Source: Ereboglobus sp. PH5-10
GTDB taxonomy: Bacteria; Verrucomicrobiota; Verrucomicrobiia; Opitutales; Opitutaceae
DNA length: 64,000 bases
Direction: 5' to 3'
NCBI RefSeq assembly: GCF_029504735.1
Contig: NZ_JAQFIP010000013.1
Coordinates: 16,068-80,067 of the forward strand
This document shows positions 1 through 8,561 of this stretch, piece after piece. Below the pieces are notes generated by a model that was given only the letters and a program-made list of their open reading frames with translations, had not been told where the DNA came from and did not search any database. Position numbers and translations under genes: made by a program. Positions within the stretch are counted from its first letter, which is position 1. Every line of letters begins with the position of its first letter.

Positions 1-2661
1 CACGACAATGGCAAGTCGTGCGCGCGCTTCTTGCAGATTTTTGAAGGCGCCTCCGTATTCGACAAAATAGCCTTCGGGTATTTTGACATTTTCGGTAATT
101 TTTGCGCGCGCTTCCTCGACAAAACTTTGCACGTCGCGCCCACGCAAGTTCACCTGTATCGCCATGCGCCGCTGGAATGCCTCACGCGAGATTGTATTTA
201 CGCTTTCTGTGACGCTTACATCGGCGACTTGTCCGAGCGTGATGAGGTTTCCGTCCGCCGTTTTCACTGGAAGCGTTGCCACGTTTTCAAAATCGCGGCG
301 CGCCCGTTCCGTAAGTCGTGTGACGATCGGATATCGCCGATTACCATCAACGACAACTCCAGCTTCGGCACCAGCAAACGCTGTCTCTATAACTTTGTTC
401 ACTTCGCTGGCATGGACATTATAGCGCGACATCGCCGCGCGATTCATGACAGCTTGGAGCACTGGCGCTTTTCCTGCCGCGTCAAATTCTACATCGGCCG
501 CACCGGGAATTTTTTCGACAATTTCACGAACCTCTCCCGCAACTTTTTCGAGCGTTTCATAATCATCGCCGAAAACCTTGATAGCAATGTCGGCCCGACT
601 GCCGGAAAGCAGTTCGTTGAAACGCAATTCGATGGGTTGTGAAAAGAGGTAGCTTTGTCCGGGGAAGTGGACGGATAGCTCCTTCGACATCATATCCGTC
701 AGTTCATCCTTGGTGATGGTGCGTCCATTGACTTTCCGCCATTCCGCTGGCGGTTTGAGCATGATGTAGCTGTCGCCGACATTTACACCCATCGGGTCGG
801 TGGCGACTTCAGATGTGCCTACACGCGCGAAAGTATGTGTAACCTCCGGAAATTTTTCTAGCATGAGCTTTTCCGCAGCGGTCTGCATGTCCAACGAGGC
901 ATTAAGGCCGATGCTGGTCGTCCGAATCATCTGCGCGGCTAAAGAACCTTCATCCAACTGAGGAATAAATTCAGCGCCGAGATGTGTGAACACCCATGCA
1001 GAAAACGCAAATACGGCAATGGCGACGGTGGCGACAATCCACCGCAGGCGCAGGCTCAAATGAAGTATCGGGCGATAAACCCGTTTTGCAAAACGTATGG
1101 CAATGTTATCGCCTTCGCTTACTTTGGCGCTCATGAAAAACGAGCAGAGAACCGGAACAAGCGTGAGCGCGAGTAAGAGTGCGCCGACGAGAGCAAACAC
1201 CACAGTAAACGCCATCGGTGTGAACATTTTCCCCTCGGTGCCTGTGAGGGAAAAAATAGGCAGATAAACGATGGTAATGATGGCGACGCCAAAGACTGTC
1301 GGACGCCCCACTTGTTTGCATGCAGAGAGCACGGTTTGCAGGCGTTCCTTTGCGGTAAGCAATCGCCCACATTCATGCTGCTTGTGGGCGAGCATTCGCA
1401 CGACGTTTTCCGCCATGACAACAGCTCCGTCTACAATTAGCCCAAAATCTACGGCTCCGAGACTCATCAAATTTCCAGAGACGCCGTAACGAACCATTCC
1501 TGTCATCGCGAAGAGCATTGAGAGCGGAATTGCCGTAGCTACGATCAGCGCGGCGCGCCAGTTGCCCAAAAGGGCGATGAGAACGACGATCACCAAAATT
1601 GCACCTTCAAAAAGATTTTTTTCAACGGTGCGAATGGTGGAGTTTACCAAATCCGTGCGATTATACACGGTGTCGATTTCCATTCCCGCAGGAAGTTTCG
1701 ATTGTAGTTCCTCTATACGGTCATGCACGCGACTTGATATTATGCGGCTGTTTTCGCCGATGAGCATAAGCGCCGAGCCGAGCACGGTTTCTTCACCATC
1801 ACGCGTCGCCGAGCCGGTTCGCACGCCTGAGCCAATAGCGACCCCGGCAACATCTTTGATGCGCAGAATGCCAGTGCGCGCCCCTGAGAACTTTAATGGC
1901 AAATCGGCAATTTCTTCCGTTGTCTGCACGCGACCCACAGAGCGCACCGTCACGGCTTCGCCGCCTTTCTCAACAACAGAGCCTCCGGCGTTTGAGACAT
2001 TCTCTGCAATTATATCCGAGATTTCACCAATTGTAAGTCCTACACTCGTGAGTTTTCCGGCATCGGGCGTGATGACGATTTGCTTCTCATACCCGCCTGA
2101 TGTATTCACCTCTGTAACTCCAGGCACAGTGCGCAGCGATGGTTTTACGATGTAATCCTGTGCGAGCTTCAGTTCACGCAGACGATCAATCGGGTCTGCG
2201 GGAACGTCTTTGAAGTCAGGCTTGTATCGAATAGTGTAGTGGTAAATTTCGCCAAGCCCTGTCGTAATAGGAGCGAGTCGAGGTATTACACCCGGTGGCA
2301 ACTCCTCGAGGACGGCTTGCAATCGTTCACCGGCGAGTTGTCGCGCGCGGTAAATATCCGTGCCCTCCTGAAACACGAGCGTTACTTGCGAAAGTCCGAA
2401 TTTGGAAATGGAGCGAACTTCGAGCATTTTTTCGATGCCGCCCATTTCCACCTCGATTGGATAAGTAACCAATTTTTCAATTTCCTCGGGCGCAAGAGAA
2501 GGCACAGAGGTATTGATTTGAACCTGAACATTTGTGATGTCCGGAACGGCATCAATGGGAAGGCGTGTCGCCGACCATAAGCCGATAAGAATGAGCGCAA
2601 CTGCGGCGATAAGCACAAATATGCGCTGGCGCAAAGCGAACTCCAAAATTTTGTCAATCAT
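1..2661 (-). CDS. czcA: CzcA-type heavy-metal efflux RND pump (3' end cut by window edge)
   Basis: Inner-membrane proton-driven pump that exports divalent metal ions through a tripartite complex. 887 residues are visible of about 1040 usual; the C-terminus lies beyond the left edge. The N-terminus (MIDKILEFALRQR) is typical. The fourth-helix signature DFGLIVDGAVVMAEN (residues 405-419) carries the proton-relay acids D405, D411 and E418, which fits the Zn/Co/Cd (HME1/2) subgroup better than the Cu/Ag CusA subgroup. It is the last gene of a four-gene operon read leftward, 37 bp after the adaptor gene. Substrate specificity is inferred from this motif only. Confidence 0.92.
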   Translation of the reverse strand, partial: MIDKILEFALRQRIFVLIAAVALILIGLWSATRLPIDAVPDITNVQVQINTSVPSLAPEEIEKLVTYPIEVEMGGIEKMLEVRSISKFGLSQVTLVFQEGTDIYRARQLAGERLQAVLEELPPGVIPRLAPITTGLGEIYHYTIRYKPDFKDVPADPIDRLRELKLAQDYIVKPSLRTVPGVTEVNTSGGYEKQIVITPDAGKLTSVGLTIGEISDIIAENVSNAGGSVVEKGGEAVTVRSVGRVQTTEEIADLPLKFSGARTGILRIKDVAGVAIGSGVRTGSATRDGEETVLGSALMLIGENSRIISSRVHDRIEELQSKLPAGMEIDTVYNRTDLVNSTIRTVEKNLFEGAILVIVVLIALLGNWRAALIVATAIPLSMLFAMTGMVRYGVSGNLMSLGAVDFGLIVDGAVVMAENVVRMLAHKQHECGRLLTAKERLQTVLSACKQVGRPTVFGVAIITIVYLPIFSLTGTEGKMFTPMAFTVVFALVGALLLALTLVPVLCSFFMSAKVSEGDNIAIRFAKRVYRPILHLSLRLRWIVATVAIAVFAFSAWVFTHLGAEFIPQLDEGSLAAQMIRTTSIGLNASLDMQTAAEKLMLEKFPEVTHTFARVGTSEVATDPMGVNVGDSYIMLKPPAEWRKVNGRTITKDELTDMMSKELSVHFPGQSYLFSQPIELRFNELLSGSRADIAIKVFGDDYETLEKVAGEVREIVEKIPGAADVEFDAAGKAPVLQAVMNRAAMSRYNVHASEVNKVIETAFAGAEAGVVVDGNRRYPIVTRLTERARRDFENVATLPVKTADGNLITLGQVADVSVTESVNTISREAFQRRMAIQVNLRGRDVQSFVEEARAKITENVKIPEGYFVEYGGAFKNLQEARARLAIVV

Positions 2662-2698
2662 GGGAAAATCGTGTTAGTTTTTAAGTTTGTGTGGTGGC

Positions 2699-3427
2699 TC
2701 AATGGCTGTGCCCGCCGCCTTTGGTCAGGCGCAGTTCGGAAAGCCAGAGTTGTTCAACGGGTGACGTGACAACAATGTCGCCTGCATAGAGGCCGTCCGT
2801 GATTTCAATATAATCGGCGGAACGTATGCCGGTTTGAACGACAGTTCGCAGATACCCGTTTCCATTGACCACATACACAATTTTGTTGGTTGCCGTCTCA
2901 AGAACGGCTGATCGCGGCACGACAAGCGTCGTGCGCGGCGGCGAGGATACTGGGAACGTCACAAAATTTCCGGGCTCGGGCTTCGTCTGCGATGAGGAAT
3001 CGTCGAGTTCAAAAATAAGCTCCGTCATCCGCGTGGCCGAGTCGGTGACCCGATCGATGCGCAGGAGTTTCGCCCCTCTATAAATAGCATTTGAATAGCC
3101 CGCTGCCTGGGATTCCGGCACAAGCGCACTAGCGAGGATTTTAGGTGACGTCGCAAATATGTAAGCGGTCGCGCTGCGTTCCTCGGAAATCGGACGTTCG
3201 TCGGCCTCTGCTGTTTCGAGCATCAATGCCTTGATTACATCGGGCGTAATCAGAAGCCCTTGCCCTGATTTGAATGCGACGCCTTCTTCATCAGTATGCG
3301 AATCCTCTGCGTGCTCGGATATATTTTGAGCGACCTGTTGTGTCGGGCTTCTCTCCCCGCATCCTGCGAGTAGAAATACAAACCCTGAAACGGCGAATGC
3401 CATAATAAAGCATGCGTTTTTTTTCAT
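2699..3427 (-). CDS. Short RND efflux adaptor lipoprotein (CusB/CzcB-like)
   Basis: Periplasmic adaptor linking the RND pump to the outer-membrane channel. It has a lipoprotein signal peptide with lipobox LLAGC (Cys23). At 242 residues it is far shorter than usual adaptors (about 350-450). The C-terminal half matches the beta-barrel and membrane-proximal region (VPRSAVLETATNKIVYVV, then DGLYAGDIVV). I cannot find the alpha-hairpin or lipoyl halves. It ends in GGGHSH, a possible metal ligand. Its start overlaps the stop of the TolC-like gene by 4 bp (ATGA), so it is translationally coupled. The reading frame is intact, so this looks like a compact adaptor rather than a broken gene. Confidence 0.75.
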   Translation of the reverse strand: MKKNACFIMAFAVSGFVFLLAGCGERSPTQQVAQNISEHAEDSHTDEEGVAFKSGQGLLITPDVIKALMLETAEADERPISEERSATAYIFATSPKILASALVPESQAAGYSNAIYRGAKLLRIDRVTDSATRMTELIFELDDSSSQTKPEPGNFVTFPVSSPPRTTLVVPRSAVLETATNKIVYVVNGNGYLRTVVQTGIRSADYIEITDGLYAGDIVVTSPVEQLWLSELRLTKGGGHSH

Positions 3428-4755
3428 TGTGCAACCTCCACAGGGTTGAGGTTGATGCCGGTGAGTTCTTGAAGTTTTAGCCCGGACTCAAGCGCTTCGG
3501 TTTGCGTGGATAGCAGCGCTTCCACGGCATCAAGATAACTGTTTTGAAGTTCGATGTAGGCAGTGATTGTTACCGCCCCCATGCGATAGTGACGGTCGGC
3601 CAACTCTGCCGCTTCGGAAAATTTCTTAGCAGCATCGGACGTCCATTGCCGCGCCTCGGTGAGTTTTGCAGTGAAAATTTGAGCTGCGGTCACAACATCA
3701 CGCTCGAGTTCGCGTTGTGCAACCAAAGCTGCGGCTTCGGCCTGGCGTTGTCGCACTCTCGCAATGTCTACCGCTGCGCGTCGCGTGCCGGTGACAGGCA
3801 GTGGAACGCTCATCGTCAGACCAACGATAGTTTCACGGTCACCGATATTATCCCGTGATATATATGGCCCGACACTTACGGAGGGATAGCGTTCATTGCG
3901 TGCAAGTTTTACGGCAAATCCCTGTTGCTCCAATTCAACTTGGCGCATGCGGTAGTCGAAGTTGTTTTCACGCGCAGCCACGAGCAGGCTTTGAGTGCTG
4001 GGCGCATCGTCGAAAGAAAACCTTTTGGCTTTCACGCGCAACGGTGCATCAATAGGGACGCCGCGCAGTTGATTGATCTCTACGAGTGCGGCTTGCACAG
4101 CAAGATCGGCCTCCGTTGCACGGCGTCGAAGTGCAAGTTCGCTTGCTTCAATGGCGCGTGTATCAAGTAGGGGCGTGATACCTGCGGGGTCGCGTGCTAG
4201 AAAAGTCTCCTTGAGTGATGTAAAGCGCTCTGAGACCTCACGGATTGCGTTGGCCTTTTCGTTGGCTGCGTAGAGGCCGAACGCAAGTATTCGAGCGCGA
4301 GAAGCAAGGGCATTTTCAAAACGTGAAATTCCCAATTTCGCTAATTCGACCTGTCGGCTGGCGATGGCCTTGCGCAATGAAAGACGACCGGGCCACTCGA
4401 ACGTTTGTGTGATGGATACGCTCCATATCATTCCGTCTCCGACATTTGTTCCCGATGAATCTTTAAGCCGCTTGTAGCCAGCATCCACACCGAGTTCTGG
4501 TTCGGACCAGCGACCAGCTACTCGTGCGGATACACGCGAGGCGTCAAGTTCCTCAATGTAGAGGCGACGTTCAGGATTATTCAAAGTGATCTCATTGACG
4601 AGATCATCCAACGAGAGCGCTGCTACCGATGACTCGGTGAGCTTTGCAGGCGGTGCGTCTTGTGCATACAAAGAGCACGCGATAGATGAGATTGCCAGCA
4701 ATAGTGCTGGTGAAAGAATATATCTAAAAGGATGTGAAAAGACTAATGATTTCAT
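3424..4755 (-). CDS. czcC: TolC-family outer membrane channel of metal efflux system (CzcC/CusC-like)
   Basis: Outer-membrane exit duct of the tripartite pump. I chose the ATG at 4755 because it opens directly into a signal peptide (MKSLVFSHPFRYILSP..., cleavage near SLYAQDA); the longer frame to 4836 adds an unlikely leader. The body has the two helical repeats typical of the family, with SVSITQTFEWPGRLSLR and VGLTMSVPLPVTGTRRAA at equivalent places and a final helix rich in Q/E. Length is about 443 residues, normal for the family. It is followed by the adaptor with a 4-bp overlap. Confidence 0.88.
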   Translation of the reverse strand: MKSLVFSHPFRYILSPALLLAISSIACSLYAQDAPPAKLTESSVAALSLDDLVNEITLNNPERRLYIEELDASRVSARVAGRWSEPELGVDAGYKRLKDSSGTNVGDGMIWSVSITQTFEWPGRLSLRKAIASRQVELAKLGISRFENALASRARILAFGLYAANEKANAIREVSERFTSLKETFLARDPAGITPLLDTRAIEASELALRRRATEADLAVQAALVEINQLRGVPIDAPLRVKAKRFSFDDAPSTQSLLVAARENNFDYRMRQVELEQQGFAVKLARNERYPSVSVGPYISRDNIGDRETIVGLTMSVPLPVTGTRRAAVDIARVRQRQAEAAALVAQRELERDVVTAAQIFTAKLTEARQWTSDAAKKFSEAAELADRHYRMGAVTITAYIELQNSYLDAVEALLSTQTEALESGLKLQELTGINLNPVEVAQ

Positions 4756-4879
4756 GAATCGATGGATTGGTTGGCTGTCTGCGTAGGGGCGAGGAACGAA
4801 GCATCCTGTGATTCGAACACGCAAAAGCGTGCACAACAGGAGTTGACGCGAGAAAACGACTAGTCCGCGCAGGGACTAA

Positions 4880-5260
4880 TCAACCAATCATCGAAGGCGC
4901 GCGCGATAATGGCGCGGCGCGGCGGACAAATTGCCAGCCTTGAATCCAATCAAGCGGACGGTCGTAATCTGACCCCGCCAATGTGCATTTTTCCGGCAAC
5001 ACCGGAGTCAGCAGCTGCTCGCAAAGCATGCATATACATGCAACAAGCGAAGGAATCGGAGCTTTGAGTGTTGCTAGCGTTATTGCCATGCCTGATTCAA
5101 CTACCGCACAGCTATCACTAGCACATGAATAACCGTCACAACATTCAGTCGCAGCGGCTTCCGCTGTAGAGAGACTTATTGCCTCAATTCCGCAATGCAT
5201 TGTGGCTGGCATCCATATTGCCAGTAGAAAAATTGATGCGATGCGAAAAAGCGGTGACAC
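4880..5260 (-). CDS. Cys-rich secreted protein leading the metal-efflux operon
   Basis: Product of about 126 residues with an N-terminal hydrophobic segment (SPLFRIASIFLLAIWMPATMHC) and a cysteine-rich stretch (ECCDGYSCASDSCAV) followed by a second hydrophobic segment with more Cys (ACICMLCEQ). I chose the GTG at 5260 because GAGGA lies 5 bp upstream; an in-frame TTG at 5320 is possible. It is the first gene of the operon, so a periplasmic metal-binding or sensing role is plausible, but I recognise no named family. Confidence 0.6.
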   Translation of the reverse strand: MSPLFRIASIFLLAIWMPATMHCGIEAISLSTAEAAATECCDGYSCASDSCAVVESGMAITLATLKAPIPSLVACICMLCEQLLTPVLPEKCTLAGSDYDRPLDWIQGWQFVRRAAPLSRAPSMIG

Positions 5261-5334
5261 AAAATCCTCAAGAACCGTTTGCGCGGTATTTGTCAACACT
5301 TGTATTCCACATGGAGTCAATTTTAGAGAGAAAA

Positions 5335-6153
5335 TTATTCGGACGGTCTGCCTGGGCGTGAATTTCGCAATATGCCGTGTTTTTTGCAGAATCGCCGGAC
5401 ATCCTTGGTTTCGACGATGATTTTTTGAGTGCGCAGATGTCGTCTAAAATCGCGTATGCAATAGCGCGGTTTGGGATTGTTGAGCATGTAGTGGAGCACT
5501 GAAAGTTTCCACCAGTTGGTGTAACCGAAATGCGCCCGCGTGATTGACCCTCGTGGCTGCCCGCGAAAAAATTCCGCTGCTTTGACAAGATTCTGAACGA
5601 GTTCGAGATTCGCACAGTGTCCCGAAAATGCAGCTTGAAAAAAACGTCCGCTTATCAGGAGCAATGCGGCGCGATTTGACAAATCGGGCAACGCGCGCCG
5701 CCAAGCGTGCGCGAGCAAAAACGCGGAGAGTTCTATTCCTCCCGATGCTTTCGTTCCTCCTGCTTGATAACGTCGGATCAGGTTGATGACTTGCGCGTGC
5801 GTGAGCCCTCCGTAAGGCGCGGAAGTTGTGTGATTTTGCGAAAGCAAGACCGCATCGCGCGCAAGCGCTTTATCGGTGTTTGCGAGCCAAGAGAGCAAGT
5901 GCCGTCCATGCGCGGAATGACGCGGAGGATGCGTCTTACCTGAAAGGTGACGGGAAAGGCGCGAGCGCGTGTCGGGGTTCAGAAACGCGCTGAAAAGCCA
6001 GTGCCGCAAGTTTGGGGACTCGCGCAAAAGTTGAATAAAAAGCGTAACGCAAGCCGCATCGCTTCCGTTGGCAATCGTTGCGAAAAGGGCGTCGTCAAGG
6101 CTGGTTGGATTGTCAGACATGAAAGCAAAAAAGCGGAGGAATGTTTCACGCAT
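5335..6153 (-). CDS. Unrecognised protein between metal-efflux and conjugation genes
   Basis: About 272 residues when started at the ATG at 6153 (MRETFLRFFAF), which has a GCGGGG just upstream; the ATG at 6120 (MSDNPTSLDD) is an alternative. The N-terminal half is mixed hydrophobic and helical (LFIQLLRESPNLRHWLFSAF). The C-terminal 60 residues are very basic and end RRFCKKHGILRNSRPGRPSE, which suggests nucleic-acid binding. No signal peptide. It follows the last T4SS-linked genes on the same strand, so it is probably an accessory gene of the element. Confidence 0.55.
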   Translation of the reverse strand: MRETFLRFFAFMSDNPTSLDDALFATIANGSDAACVTLFIQLLRESPNLRHWLFSAFLNPDTRSRLSRHLSGKTHPPRHSAHGRHLLSWLANTDKALARDAVLLSQNHTTSAPYGGLTHAQVINLIRRYQAGGTKASGGIELSAFLLAHAWRRALPDLSNRAALLLISGRFFQAAFSGHCANLELVQNLVKAAEFFRGQPRGSITRAHFGYTNWWKLSVLHYMLNNPKPRYCIRDFRRHLRTQKIIVETKDVRRFCKKHGILRNSRPGRPSE

Positions 6154-6184
6154 CGCCCCGCTCGTTTTGAAGCAGTTTTGTTTC

Positions 6185-6562
6185 CTATGCGGAAATGCCG
6201 TTTCCTGCGGGCTGACGCATTGACTGGCGCGCCGCCTCATCCTTGGCGACCCGGACAAATGCCCGCTGCCGGTTTTCGGCGGGGACATTTTTGATGCGCT
6301 CCTCGACCTTCGCCTTGATGTCGGGGTTTTGATTCACCCATTGGATAATTTCCTGATCGCGCTGCTGGGTGTATTCGTTGCGCTGCATTTTGCCGAGCAT
6401 GAGCTTTCGGATAAGCTGCTCCTTGGTCATTTCGTTATAGTAATCGTAGAGCTTCGGATTGTCCGCGATGTATTTGGTGAGTTTGGCGTCGATTTCAGGG
6501 TTGATGCGGGTGTTGGCGCTTTCCCTGGCTTTTTTCTCCGCAATGGATTGTTTGAGTGACAT
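6185..6562 (-). CDS. Small helical hypothetical protein of the element
   Basis: 125 residues starting at MSLKQSIAEKK. The sequence is charged, helix-rich and without membrane segments or a signal peptide. It contains KLTKYIADNPKLYDYYNEM and a similar later stretch (IIQWVNQNPDIKAKVEERI), so it may be a short duplicated helical unit. The preceding in-frame ATG at 6601 was not used because MSLKQ fits better after the 70-bp gap. Its place in the tail of the VirB operon suggests a conjugation accessory role; function unknown. Confidence 0.6.
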   Translation of the reverse strand: MSLKQSIAEKKARESANTRINPEIDAKLTKYIADNPKLYDYYNEMTKEQLIRKLMLGKMQRNEYTQQRDQEIIQWVNQNPDIKAKVEERIKNVPAENRQRAFVRVAKDEAARQSMRQPAGNGISA

Positions 6563-6670
6563 GTTTTGATTGTGGATTTTCCCCAGCCATTGGTGAAACA
6601 AGGCGGCTGGTCGCCAGTGGCGGTTGACCTTGTGCGGGCGAGGGTTCGCCCAAAAAACGGTGAGTGCGGT

Positions 6671-6973
6671 TTATAGATCGAGAAGAGTCTGGTCGTAGTG
6701 GCCGTCGTCGTCGGGGATGAGGTCGCTGCCGGAAATATTCAGCACGGATTCCTCAAAAGCGCGCGTGATTTCCCAAGGCGGCGCGCCGGCAAGCCATAGT
6801 CGCATAAGATCGTCGGCGAGCGGCGATTTGCCGTAAGTCTTGGCGAGGTGCGCTTCGGCCTGCTCAAAATTTTTCCGGTGATGCGGGCCGATGGCGAGAG
6901 GAACGACGGCATCGGTTGAGTCCTTCGTTTCCTCTGTTGTGTTTTCGGGCATGGGTGGCGCGTTAGTGCTCAT
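6671..6973 (-). CDS. Small acidic hypothetical protein
   Basis: 100 residues with an acidic N-terminus (PENTTEETKDSTDA) and the segment FEQAEAHLAKTYGKSPLADDLMRLWLAGAPPWEITRAFEES, predicted as helical. No signal peptide. The start overlaps the stop of the upstream lipoprotein gene by 4 bp, so it belongs to the VirB10-side operon. No family recognised; a cytoplasmic accessory or regulatory part of the conjugation system is the simplest guess. Confidence 0.6.
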   Translation of the reverse strand: MSTNAPPMPENTTEETKDSTDAVVPLAIGPHHRKNFEQAEAHLAKTYGKSPLADDLMRLWLAGAPPWEITRAFEESVLNISGSDLIPDDDGHYDQTLLDL

Positions 6974-7497
6974 GGTTGTTTCGTTGTGGTTGTGTTTTCA
7001 GTTGTTGCGGCGGGTTTGTTGCGCAGTTGCGCGACTTCCTTTCGCAGATTGGAAAGCTCCGTGGTGAGTGTTTCGTTCTGCTCGATGAGCGCGGCCATAA
7101 GGCGGTTTTGAGCGGCCATTTTTTGCTCAACCTCGGCGGGCAATAACTGCGGTTTTTCGGCTGGGTCGGCCAATGCCATCACGGGGCCGAGCGGCACGAC
7201 AGTCGGCGCGTGCGGGGCGAGATTCCATGCGGCGGGAGTTTCCTTGCGATACACAATGTGCGCCTCGTGCATGAGATTCGGGTCGCGCGGGTCAACGTAT
7301 CGGCTCACGGGATACGCGCGCAGCGTTTCGCTTTGGCGGAGTTTTTCGGTGTTGGCCGGGTCAAGTTCGGTGCCGCTTACCGGCGATGCGGCGATGGTGT
7401 GGATTACGGGCGGCGGCGCTTTTCTTTTGAAGAGCGAGCAACCGCCGAGTGGAATGCAGGCAACTGCAAGTATGAGGATGAGCGAACGGGTTTTCAT
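6970..7497 (-). CDS. T4SS-associated lipoprotein (VirB7/TrbH-like position)
   Basis: I chose the start at MKTRSLILILAVACIPLGGC, which gives a lipoprotein signal with lipobox LGGC and mature Cys20. The C-terminus has a coiled-coil segment (QNRLMAALIEQNETLTTELSNLRKEVAQLRNK). Length is 175 residues. It overlaps the VirB10-like gene by 4 bp on one side and the small acidic gene on the other. An outer-membrane lipoprotein next to VirB9/VirB10 is expected for the T4SS core complex, but sequence identity with VirB7 is not evident. Confidence 0.65.
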   Translation of the reverse strand: MKTRSLILILAVACIPLGGCSLFKRKAPPPVIHTIAASPVSGTELDPANTEKLRQSETLRAYPVSRYVDPRDPNLMHEAHIVYRKETPAAWNLAPHAPTVVPLGPVMALADPAEKPQLLPAEVEQKMAAQNRLMAALIEQNETLTTELSNLRKEVAQLRNKPAATTENTTTTKQP

Positions 7498-8561
7498 GGT
7501 GTCGCGGTTTCTTTCTTTTGCCAAAGGTCGGCGCGGAGGTTGCCGCGCGTGGCCTTCGACTGGTCGAGGGTTTGGGTGACGTAGAGGTAAAATTGCTTCC
7601 CCGCGGGCACGCGGACATAGTAGCCGTCCTGGGCGATGATTTGCTGAATGCGCGCGGCATAGGCGTTGAGCACGTCGGCTGTGCCTTGGAGCGCGGCGTT
7701 CTTGGCGGTGGCCTTCGGAACTTGGGTCACGTCGCCATACGCGGTCGTCTGGTTGCGCATTTCCTGCAAACCACCCGCCATGCCCGCGAGGAAGGTAGAG
7801 GCGAAAAGTTTTATTTCCTGCCAGTCGTCGGTTTTCAAAATGTCACCGACAAGTCCGGCACTTCCATCGCGCAAACCAAACTCTCCGGTGATGTCGTCAC
7901 GTTGCCGGTCAAGCGCGATGCCGTTTATGACAAGTTCGTTTCCGTTATTCGTGGTGCGGTCGCGCCAAATGATTATCCACTGGCCGGACGCGGCGATGCG
8001 CTCGCGCGCATGATCGTTTGCGGCGCGTCCGTGAACTTCCGCGCCTGCGGGAATGATAAGACGTCCGTCGTGCCACACGTCCTCGGTGACAAGGCCGATG
8101 ATCGGCGTGTCGATTTTCGATGATTCCAACGTGGTCACGGTTTCGCATGGGATGAGCCGCCCGTAGGGAGCATAATCCTTTGAAAGATCGGCTGTGCGGG
8201 CGGTGGCGCCGTCAGGCGGAAGCAAGCTGATTGGCAGTGGCGCGGGTTCGTTGGTTTTCGCGGCGGATTGTTCGCCTCGCGCGGCACGCGGACGGGAAAT
8301 TGTTTCCGCTTCATCGCCTGCGGGCGCGCGCGAGTGCGCGGTTTGCGCTGGACGCGAGGGCGAGGGAACCTTGAGTTCTTGTCCGCCGCGAGTGATGGTG
8401 TGGCGTTCCATCGGCGCGGTTGCGGCGGGCGGTTGCGTGATGTTGGGGCGTTGGCTGCGGCTGTCGTTGCCGTGAACAAGCAACGCGCAAATGGCGATTA
8501 GGACGGCAAGACATGTGAGGCTTCCGACAGGGGTTTTGACAAACTTGATGATGCGTTTCAT
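7494..8561 (-). CDS. virB10: VirB10/TrbI-like T4SS core-complex protein
   Basis: Energy-transducing core protein that spans both membranes in conjugative secretion. It has one N-terminal membrane helix (about residues 12-30, SLTCLAVLIAICALLV), a long Pro/Ala-rich linker to about residue 110, then a beta-rich C-terminal domain with LIPCETVTTLESSKIDTPI and LIIPAGAEVHG, both hallmarks of the TrbI/VirB10 fold. 355 residues, near the family norm. It overlaps virB9 by 4 bp upstream and the lipoprotein by 4 bp downstream. Confidence 0.85.
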   Translation of the reverse strand: MKRIIKFVKTPVGSLTCLAVLIAICALLVHGNDSRSQRPNITQPPAATAPMERHTITRGGQELKVPSPSRPAQTAHSRAPAGDEAETISRPRAARGEQSAAKTNEPAPLPISLLPPDGATARTADLSKDYAPYGRLIPCETVTTLESSKIDTPIIGLVTEDVWHDGRLIIPAGAEVHGRAANDHARERIAASGQWIIIWRDRTTNNGNELVINGIALDRQRDDITGEFGLRDGSAGLVGDILKTDDWQEIKLFASTFLAGMAGGLQEMRNQTTAYGDVTQVPKATAKNAALQGTADVLNAYAARIQQIIAQDGYYVRVPAGKQFYLYVTQTLDQSKATRGNLRADLWQKKETATP

